64,000 nucleotides of DNA, taken from positions 56,463-120,462 of the forward strand of contig QGON01000062.1 of the NCBI GenBank assembly GCA_003660235.1. The letters run 5' to 3'. This document shows positions 57,502 to 64,000 of the stretch, piece by piece. Position numbers and translations under genes: made by a program. The DNA comes from a bacterium endosymbiont of Escarpia laminata. GTDB taxonomy: Bacteria; Pseudomonadota; Gammaproteobacteria; Chromatiales; Chromatiaceae. The notes below the pieces were generated by a model that was given only the letters and a program-made list of their open reading frames with translations, searched no databases and had not been told where the DNA came from. Each line of letters starts with the position of its first letter. The stretch's first letter is position 1.

Positions 57502-58807
57502 GGGCCGCGGAAAAAAATAACTATCCGGTTTGGGGCTGCGGAGCTATTTTGATGAACCAGTGCTCCAGGCCAGTAGTGCGCTCCAGTCGAGACTCAATAT
57601 CCAGCATGGCCCTCTTCGCCACGGTGACTCCTTTGCGGTAGGATTTCGTGACCTTGCGCACCGTAGGTTTGATGCCTCGATACGTCATGCTTCGCGCTAA
57701 CCCCAGAGCTTTATCTATAGAATCGATGAGTTCACCCTGCCAGTGGTTCTCCAGCACACCCCACAAGCGTTCCACTGGATTGTACTTGCTGTGATAGGGC
57801 GGGTAGTAGGCAAGTTGAATGGTTAGTTGGTGAGCATCGGAAAGCTCAACCAAGCGTTTGAGCCATTGGGTACGACGGCCACTACTTTCCGGGCCGTTAT
57901 CGGCATTGATCACTAGGGTGTGAAGAGCAAAACGTTTTTTCCACTGTGGCATCATCTCATCAAGACGGTCTACCATGAAGTCCGCCGTTGCCTTGCTTTG
58001 ACTAAACCACAGGTGATTATCTCCGGTTTTCGGTAACAGGATACCGAAGGGGGTAAGTGTCGCCTTGGGCTGAAAATCATGATCCCAGGCCCTTTCCCCT
58101 TGCCTGCTGTAGCCGCCGCGGGAAAACGGCCCCACTTTTACCGCTGCTTTGGTATCCAGGGAGATCCGCAATATGCCATCGTCTTGATCAGCCACATGGT
58201 TGACTTGATGAACCTCTTTGAAGATCGCATCTGTTTCGGGGATTTTCTTTAACGGCAGACACTTTCTGACCTTGCGCAGCTGGTAACCGAGGTCGTTGAG
58301 TTTGTTTCGCAGAGTACGTGTACACGGCAGTTCGGTATCTGAATAACCTCGCTGTGCGATCAGCCGTAGACGCACTTCATCGGCGCTAAGTGGTGAATAG
58401 ATACGGGTGCTGCGGAAAGTGGGATCAGTTTGCCCCGACGGCTCCACTATCGAGCGTATATCATCGAGCAGATGAGGTAGACATTCTTCGATTCGCCGCC
58501 TACCCCGTGCGCTGAAACGATTTTCAAAGGTTGTTCCGCTTCGAAGCTCAGTTTGCCCTTTGCGAACAGTGACACGATTCCACCCCAGAATCTCTTCAGC
58601 AAAACATTGGCCGCCACGGCCTATCAGGTTGACTACACTCCCCATGAATTGACGCCGATCACTACCCTTGAGCAGCGATGCAGTATTTTTCCATAAAGAG
58701 ACTACCTCTACATTTGATTTTTCCGTGGGTTGATCATGGGGTGAATTTTAACAACCATCGTCCTGAATAAGTAGCAAATTCCGGATAGTTATTTTTTTCC
58801 GCGGCCC
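57502..58807 (-). mobile_element. ISAzo13-family insertion sequence
   Basis: A 1,306-base element with perfect 27-base terminal inverted repeats at 57502-57528 and 58781-58807, whose outer ends read GGGCCGCGG, flanked by TAA on both sides (likely target duplication). It carries one transposase gene, reads against the host gene and splits it. Confidence 0.9.
57521..58645 (-). CDS. ISAzo13-type transposase
   Basis: A 374-residue DDE-type transposase. Regions GRRRIEECLPHLLDDIRSIV, ISLDTKAAVKVGPFSRGG, NADNGPESSGRRTQWLKRL and AYYPPYHSKYNPVERLWG give the catalytic Asp/Asp/Glu layout of the IS630-related ISAzo13 group. The frame is complete, so the element could be active. The stop lies within the left terminal inverted repeat, which is at 57502-57528. 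Confidence 0.9.
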   Translation of the reverse strand: MGSVVNLIGRGGQCFAEEILGWNRVTVRKGQTELRSGTTFENRFSARGRRRIEECLPHLLDDIRSIVEPSGQTDPTFRSTRIYSPLSADEVRLRLIAQRGYSDTELPCTRTLRNKLNDLGYQLRKVRKCLPLKKIPETDAIFKEVHQVNHVADQDDGILRISLDTKAAVKVGPFSRGGYSRQGERAWDHDFQPKATLTPFGILLPKTGDNHLWFSQSKATADFMVDRLDEMMPQWKKRFALHTLVINADNGPESSGRRTQWLKRLVELSDAHQLTIQLAYYPPYHSKYNPVERLWGVLENHWQGELIDSIDKALGLARSMTYRGIKPTVRKVTKSYRKGVTVAKRAMLDIESRLERTTGLEHWFIKIAPQPQTG

Positions 58808-59312
58808 TAAGAGTATTCAGATCGCCTGGTGGAACACCGATAAAGTCCAATCACGCTCAATTCCTGTTGGTTACGAACTCGCATATGAGAGTTTTGTGGA
58901 ACGTGCTTCCACGTTGGTTGAAACACAAGAAAATTTCAGTAGATTTCTTGACGGTAACTTCAAGGAATTACCGGAAAACACGGATCAAATTATCGCCTTG
59001 GCCGCGAACACCATTACCTCTTTTGTTGTCGGAGAGAAAATGACTGGCTGCAATAATAGAACGCTTACCAGAAACGCCCTGAATAATAGAATGTCCGAGC
59101 TCCAGGGTCTTTCGCCGGCTCAGTACGATAGTTTGAAAGCGTCTCTGCCAAAAGCAGAAAAAATATTGCCCGGATTGGTTTTTCTTGATTATCTGATGGA
59201 GCGTACAGGACACGGCGAAGTTCATATCGCCGAGGCTGAATTGCCTGTTGGTTTGATTGTTGAGTATTTTCTCAAACGGGAGTAATGCGGATTTCAGCGT
59301 CCGCCGGGCCAC

Positions 59313-59856
59313 CTATTTGGGTTTGAAATTAAATTTCTGCCCGCCAATAGCGGCTTCATACATCAGGCCGCCTTTGGCCAGGGTAAACGTGGCCATGCCA
59401 CCCACATAGCTGGCTTTCTGCTTGGTCTCCCCTGCTCCTGCAGCATTACCCGCGGTACTGGTTTGTGCATTGGCTCCCGCGGTAAGCGCGACTGCTGAGG
59501 CCTGAGCGCTGAACTCAAAACTACCGCCCGTAAATTCATCGTAGCCCCGTTTATCCTGTAGAAAAATGATCTGGCTGAATGCTTGCCCACCCAGCTGAAA
59601 ACCGATGCTGATCTGAGTCATACTGGAATTGCCAGTATAGGTTCCTTTACGAAATACCTTTCCCTTTCCATGAGCGGCTCCAATACCGATTCCCCCCTTA
59701 CCGATGGTGGGAAAAACAGCATAACCATAAGCGTTCTTGAAGAAAGAGTGGGTATCCGGGGCTTTTTTGAACTTCTCGATCGTTGATTGGATTTCATCGG
59801 CAAACAAGGGGGGCCGAGAAAAGTAGTACCAATAGGGTAAGAACCATTTTTTTCAT
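59313..59856 (-). pseudogene. Exported SYLF-domain protein gene with a frameshift in a homopolymer
   Basis: From the ATG at 59856 (GGAGAG upstream) a signal peptide is read, VLTLLVLLFSAPL, then a run of six C (six G at 59808-59813 on the plus strand) shifts the frame to an early stop. One C fewer would give APLFADEIQS and continue into the 164-residue frame 59313-59807, a lipid-binding SYLF/YSC84-like domain (KNAYGYAVFPTIGKGG, FQLGGQAFSQIIFL). Assembly error in a homopolymer is the simplest reason; a true lesion is also possible. Confidence 0.8.
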
Positions 59857-60009
59857 ACGATCTCTCCTTTTCGTTTCAAGGGGGTATTTTAGCAGGCTCT
59901 TGAGATTTCGACCCGTTTCGGTCAAGGGCGGTTCCCTAAGTTTATTTAAGCGCTAACCTTAGTGAGGCAGGTTCGGTTTTTGCACCAACAATCAGGGGAG
60001 GGATGCAGC

Positions 60010-62220
60010 ATGCCAAGTGGACATGGAACTGGCCGGGTGAGAGACGGGTTGCGGGCTTGGGCCTGGTTGCCATTAATCCTGCTGCTGTCCTGCCATGTTC
60101 AGCTGGCGGACATGGTGAAATTGTCGGCACCCTGGCTGATCCTGCCTTTGGCGCTGTGGCTGGGCCAAAGGTACGGCAAGATGGGGTTGGCGGTGGTGGC
60201 GATCGGTGGTCTTGGGCTGCCGTTATATATCTCCTACGATGCTATTAGTCTGCCGGCACACCCGGATATCTATCTCGCAGCCCTGTTTCTCGCTTGGTTA
60301 GCGAGCAGACCAGAACCGCTGCAGCGCTTGGCCAGCCGTACCCTCCCGGTTTGGGCGTTGCCCCTGATCCTGGGATTGCTGGCTCTGAGCCTGGGATTAT
60401 GGGGAGAGAGCTACAGTGGCGACATCAAGCTGCAGGCGGTGTTGCACTTCCGGGTATTACTCTATCTGTTTGTGTTCTCGCTGGGACTCTCCCGCCTCTC
60501 CCTGGGTGTGGTCCTGGGATTGCTGATCGGGGTTACCCTGTTTGGCGTACTACTGGATGGGCTTCAGCTACCGCGCGATGCCGCAGTATGGCTGGGTGCC
60601 ATCCGGGCCGATCTGCCTTTGCTGGGATTGACCGAGCTGAAGTATTTGAGACTGGCCTTCATCCTGGATACGCCGGCAGAGCTCCTGGCTGCCACCGGCT
60701 ACCTGCTATTGGGACGCACGCTTCGTCCGCCACAGCATGCCGCGATGCCACAGACCCTGTATCCGGGCCTTGCCGCTGTTTTGCTGGGGCTGCTGCTTCT
60801 GGGTCTGGGGCGCGAGTTGAATCTCTGGCTGGTGAATGCCGTGGTCGATCCCGATTACCGTAGGTTCTGGAAGTTGCCTGTCTACTGGCGCTGGTTTGGC
60901 GTGGCGGAGGCCATACCACTGGCTGCGCTTATTGCCGGTCGGTATCTGGGTTACCCCGGACTGGTGGCGCTGCTGGCTGGCGTTGTGGTTATGTGGGGCT
61001 TGGAAGGCGGCCTGCGGTCAGATTTCGAACTGTCACAATTCAGACCCTATATCTCGCTGAGCACGCCTCTGTATGTGTTCGGTTTTGGCAGCCTGGGGAT
61101 ACAGATCCGAGCACTACTCGAACATCGCACTGTCCCCTGGTGGTCGAACGCCTGGGCCTTTTATCTGTTATTAGTGTTGATTGTCCTGCTCCAGTTGTGG
61201 CCGCTTGAGGCGCCACTCGATCTCTTTTGGCTGTGCGCTCTTTTTGTAACTGTCACAGCTGTCAGTTTGCTGGTGAAACGGCTTTGGCAGTGGCTGGCAC
61301 CACTAAGTAAAAAGCATACCGGCTGGCTGGCGTTGATCAGCCTTTGTCTGTTGCTCTATTCCTTGCTGGAAAATTACCAGGCAGTCTGGGAGGCTCTGCA
61401 AGTCTTGGGAGATCAGTTGAACCTGTTTTGGTTATTGGCGCTGGGCCAGCAGGTGGATCTGGAAGTGGATGACCGCATGCTGCTTGCCAGTCTGACTCTG
61501 TTCGGTCTGGGCGTTGTCATCTTTGCTGCTCGTGCAGTACTGGCTGCCGCTGGCGATCTCTGGGGCGATCTGGTGGAATTGCGGGATCGCTTGACCGGGT
61601 CACGCGACGTGAGGCAAGGCCTATCAACAGCAGGCGGCGATGACGGGGAACAGTTGGAAGTCACCGCTTTCGACATACTCAACAGATGGCTTGGACGCCT
61701 CGGATGGGCCTGTGTTGCCGTTGCACTGCTGCTGCCCGCCGCTATCGGTGGGCAGACAGCCTGGCTGTCATATAACAAGCAACAGGCACGGGCGGCAGAA
61801 CGTTTGGCGAGAAATGCTCAAATACCGGAATCCAGGCGGCAATCCGGGGAAGGACTCGACTCCCAGCTGCTGGCTGCGGTGGAGGAATTCACCGCCTCCT
61901 GGCCCACGACCCAGGTCCATGCCGGATTCAGGCGCAAGAGTTACGACATCGACTGGTACCAGCACCCGGACTACCCAGGCGAACGTCTTCGTATTCATCT
62001 GGTCGTTAAAGCGTCGAATACCCGCAGGACCGAGGCGAGTCTGAGTGAGCGCCGGCAGCGTGCGCTGAAGGTGTATGTCTCCAGGCTGGAGCAGGGTCGT
62101 TTCGGTCTTTGGGTAGAGATGCGGTCGGAGGAAAACCGGCAACGAAAAGAGGCCATCGCCGCTCAGATTGAGGCGACCATTATCGCACGCGCAGGGCAGC
62201 TGCCCTCTGGAGATCTGTAG
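60010..62220 (+). CDS. Large polytopic membrane protein of unknown function
   Basis: A 736-residue protein. The first 590 residues contain about 14-16 hydrophobic segments (for example LPLILLLSCHVQL, YLLLVLIVLLQLWPL, WLALISLCLLLYSLL). After a last span (WACVAVALLLPAAIGG) comes a C-terminal soluble domain of about 120 residues, DWYQHPDYPGERLRIHLVVKAS and LSERRQRALKVYVSRLE. I chose the ATG at 60010, which has GGGAGGGA upstream, over an opening at 59962. No family is recognised. Confidence 0.65.
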   Translation: MPSGHGTGRVRDGLRAWAWLPLILLLSCHVQLADMVKLSAPWLILPLALWLGQRYGKMGLAVVAIGGLGLPLYISYDAISLPAHPDIYLAALFLAWLASRPEPLQRLASRTLPVWALPLILGLLALSLGLWGESYSGDIKLQAVLHFRVLLYLFVFSLGLSRLSLGVVLGLLIGVTLFGVLLDGLQLPRDAAVWLGAIRADLPLLGLTELKYLRLAFILDTPAELLAATGYLLLGRTLRPPQHAAMPQTLYPGLAAVLLGLLLLGLGRELNLWLVNAVVDPDYRRFWKLPVYWRWFGVAEAIPLAALIAGRYLGYPGLVALLAGVVVMWGLEGGLRSDFELSQFRPYISLSTPLYVFGFGSLGIQIRALLEHRTVPWWSNAWAFYLLLVLIVLLQLWPLEAPLDLFWLCALFVTVTAVSLLVKRLWQWLAPLSKKHTGWLALISLCLLLYSLLENYQAVWEALQVLGDQLNLFWLLALGQQVDLEVDDRMLLASLTLFGLGVVIFAARAVLAAAGDLWGDLVELRDRLTGSRDVRQGLSTAGGDDGEQLEVTAFDILNRWLGRLGWACVAVALLLPAAIGGQTAWLSYNKQQARAAERLARNAQIPESRRQSGEGLDSQLLAAVEEFTASWPTTQVHAGFRRKSYDIDWYQHPDYPGERLRIHLVVKASNTRRTEASLSERRQRALKVYVSRLEQGRFGLWVEMRSEENRQRKEAIAAQIEATIIARAGQLPSGDL

Positions 62221-62281
62221 GGAGCTCTCCTTTTTCGTCTGAAGCGGGTATTAGCAAACCTTTAGGTTTGGGCCGCCTCGG

Positions 62282-63208
62282 TTAAGAGAGGTTTAGCTCG
62301 GCGGCATGTACCAGACGAATGGAATAGGCGCGGCGGGCTTCCCGCAGCTTATCATCAAATTCCTGGATGTTGGATTCTATCAGTGCGACCAGTTCTCCCT
62401 GGCTGAGGATATCCCGTACATTTGCAGCAAGCTCCATACTGAGAGCCTCGATTCGCTTTTGTGCCCTTTTCTCCGCCAGATTGATTATCTGGGCCTGCCC
62501 GACTACCTTCGGGGCAGGGGGGGCAGTGGCCAGTATTGATCCTTCAGCCTCTATCTGCTTCTCTATGGAGTTGGCTTGCTGCTCCAGTTCTTCGATGCGT
62601 TGATAGATATCCTTGCGGATCTGGAACAGGTTGCCGACACCCTCTTCGGCCCACTGCTGGATCTCTGCAAAATACTCTGTCTTCACCATCTGCACGGCAG
62701 AAATGGAATCGGGCATTGACAGAATATGCTCGTAGACAGTTTTCCAGCTGCTCTTCCTGACTTTATACAACTGGCTCATGTAACGCAGCAGTTGGCCGAG
62801 TGCCTCGCTGTAGTCGTAATTAGGACACTCTTTACTGATTGCCTCTATGAGATCGGCGTAGTCAGCTGCAGTATGGAGAAATGCATTGCCTGGGTTCTGT
62901 GAAAAACCCGCTCCGTAGATGCGGATCAGCCGCTGCAGAAAATTACTGTACTCCCCAGGAATCAGTTGAGTGTTGCGGGAGCGAATGATGCAAGAGAGTT
63001 CCAGTAGCATCTCCTGGATCTGGCTGATATTGGATTCTGGGGTCTGGTTCAGGAGTTCGGACTCGAAATAGTCGAGATAGTCCGCCAGGATCTGTTGCGA
63101 TTTACCTGGTGCGAGGAAAGACTTCTGGCCGCAATAGACCTGCTGCAGATCTTTTCTATGCTGCAGGATCTGGTTCGGTGTCCTCAGTGTTAGGTTATGC
63201 ATGTTCAT
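62282..63208 (-). CDS. Helical coiled-coil protein of unknown function
   Basis: A 308-residue soluble protein without signal peptide, almost entirely helical. Residues 200-235 (RIEELEQQANSIEKQIEAEG) look like a coiled coil, followed by a short Pro-rich break (APPAPKVVG) and another helix pair. It is convergent with the large membrane gene, with about 60 bases between the stops. No domain recognised. Confidence 0.6.
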   Translation of the reverse strand: MNMHNLTLRTPNQILQHRKDLQQVYCGQKSFLAPGKSQQILADYLDYFESELLNQTPESNISQIQEMLLELSCIIRSRNTQLIPGEYSNFLQRLIRIYGAGFSQNPGNAFLHTAADYADLIEAISKECPNYDYSEALGQLLRYMSQLYKVRKSSWKTVYEHILSMPDSISAVQMVKTEYFAEIQQWAEEGVGNLFQIRKDIYQRIEELEQQANSIEKQIEAEGSILATAPPAPKVVGQAQIINLAEKRAQKRIEALSMELAANVRDILSQGELVALIESNIQEFDDKLREARRAYSIRLVHAAELNLS

Positions 63209-63358
63209 GATTCATTAATATAGCATAAACTAATATACTATGTTGGAACCATGCCGCATTTTTACATCAAAAACCCGATTTTCGAGATCAGAACGCCTTC
63301 CCATGATGTTTTACCACTAAGCAATGTTAAGGTATTTACTATGGTTATAGGTAACTTC

Positions 63359-64000
63359 TCAAAAACCCGTGGCAAGAGCAGCCCGCTCGGTGATGATATC
63401 GGGTAATGGAGCAATGGTCTGTTCACCAATACCCAAACGATCTGTTAAGTAATGCCAAAACGAGATATCCAGCTTACGACAGGTTTTTTTCAAGCTGGCA
63501 AAAGTATCTCGGCAACGCCTGCCCTCATCACTGCGGGTTCCACCACTGATTTTTCGTTTCTTCACAAAATCACGGATATCCGTTTCACTGCCATTGGTGT
63601 GCAAAGGGATTTCAGGTCGATCAAGAACCACTAATAGTTCAGCTTTATTATTATGGATTCGCTTTAATGTCTGGTTTAAGGTGGCGTAGCTGGTTTTCTG
63701 GGTAAATATCTCATCGAATCGATGACGGAGTATTTTTTGCTGACTTTTATCGGGCTTGCTTTTATATCGCTTCAGTTGTGCATAAAAGCGCCATATCTGA
63801 TCTCTAATCTGAGCTATTTCCTGTCGGTGTGTCTCGTTGAGTGGCAGCATTTTATAGATGAGTCGTTCGGTATGCACCCAGCATAAGGCATGTAATAAGA
63901 TGTCGAACTGCCCGGCATCATCACTGACGATGGTGAGATCATCACACAGTCCATGTCGTAAGACGCTGCCGAGCAAGGCTCCTTCGGTAGCAAAGCGTTG
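63359..64000 (-). CDS. IS66-like transposase, C-terminal part (right end cut)
   Basis: The frame is open to the right edge, so the N-terminus lies outside. The region TNGSETDIRDFVKKRKISGG and CRDTFASLKKTCRKLDISFWHYL resembles the catalytic Glu region of IS66-type transposases, and VSDDAGQFDILLHALCWVHTERL the preceding Asp region. It stops at 63359. The end of the element cannot be placed. Confidence 0.75.
   Translation of the reverse strand, partial: QRFATEGALLGSVLRHGLCDDLTIVSDDAGQFDILLHALCWVHTERLIYKMLPLNETHRQEIAQIRDQIWRFYAQLKRYKSKPDKSQQKILRHRFDEIFTQKTSYATLNQTLKRIHNNKAELLVVLDRPEIPLHTNGSETDIRDFVKKRKISGGTRSDEGRRCRDTFASLKKTCRKLDISFWHYLTDRLGIGEQTIAPLPDIITERAALATGF

Larger units (their letters stand above)
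57050..59285 (+). pseudogene. Ppx/GppA-like phosphatase gene interrupted by an insertion sequence
   Basis: Left part 57050-57501 encodes AIDMGSKNFKFVFGQ, ATSAIRNARNHQ and GEREGEVGYL, the ASKHA signatures of exopolyphosphatase/pppGpp phosphatase proteins, and reaches the phosphate-2 site GVPNKLVSDSGSK. Right part 58811-59285 encodes the remaining C-terminal half (LPENTDQIIALAANTIT, VEYFLKRE). Removing the element and one TAA target copy joins them exactly in frame: 927 bases, 308 residues, reading DSGSKSIQIAWW at the join. The gene is thus a recent casualty. The product is shorter than classic Ppx. Confidence 0.88.

Overview
The window reads as chromosomal DNA of a gammaproteobacterium. Gene orders such as thiS-thiG-trmB, tesA/ybbA/ybbP, lemA beside a GIDE-domain gene and mutY-yggX, together with many c-di-GMP and PAS proteins, suggest a Chromatiales-like, possibly sulfur-oxidising lineage. 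That placement is inference; no sulfur-oxidation gene or rRNA lies in the window. Coding density is high to about 52 kb and gene strands alternate in short operons.

Layout. 1-10.2 kb: metH (C-terminus cut by the window edge), a tail-anchored response regulator, msrA, a class II-type histone-deacetylase-family hydrolase, osmC-like, a frameshifted Fe-S uracil-DNA glycosylase, a quinone oxidoreductase and an nfeD/qmcA pair. 10.6-14.9 kb: a signalling block made of a PAS-PAS-GGDEF protein, an ANTAR antiterminator response regulator and its likely CBS4-PAS2-HisKA_2 kinase. 15-25.3 kb: tesA, ybbA/ybbP, ttcA, a CBS protein with an ion-transporter-superfamily permease, two small unknown genes, prlC and a CNP1-like gene. 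25.4-30.2 kb: GIDE/EF-hand protein and lemA, gamma carbonic anhydrase-like, an RRM protein, aroE, hemB and a thioredoxin. 30.3-36.3 kb: a possible small-RNA locus, then PBP-like/porin/GGDEF-EAL, and tsaC-purE. 36.5-45.9 kb: a sensor without output domain, mlaC-like, a repeat-containing periplasmic protein, fetAB, trmB-thiG-thiS and an acyl-CoA synthetase. 45.9-52.2 kb: tRNA-Gly, a second CBS/permease module, DUF2007, AsmA, an in-frame mutY-yggX fusion and tRNA-Phe with a terminator.

Right of tRNA-Phe the sequence becomes visibly more A+T rich and looks accessory: a hemerythrin fused to a degenerate receiver, a double-Cache hybrid kinase, a Ppx/GppA-like gene split by a complete ISAzo13-type insertion, a frameshifted SYLF gene, a large unknown membrane protein, an unknown helical protein and the end of an IS66-like transposase.

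Recurring themes are signal transduction (three c-di-GMP or PAS modules, two phosphorelays, two degenerate or output-less sensors), duplicated CBS-plus-permease cassettes, and a family of short intergenic palindromes with a shared loop. The most interesting items are the IS-split ppx-like gene whose frame is exactly restorable, the MutY-YggX fusion, the hemerythrin/pseudo-receiver next to a hybrid kinase, the paired CBS/permease modules (one with a 12-bp tandem expansion in a membrane segment) and a possible orphan small RNA near 30.4 kb.
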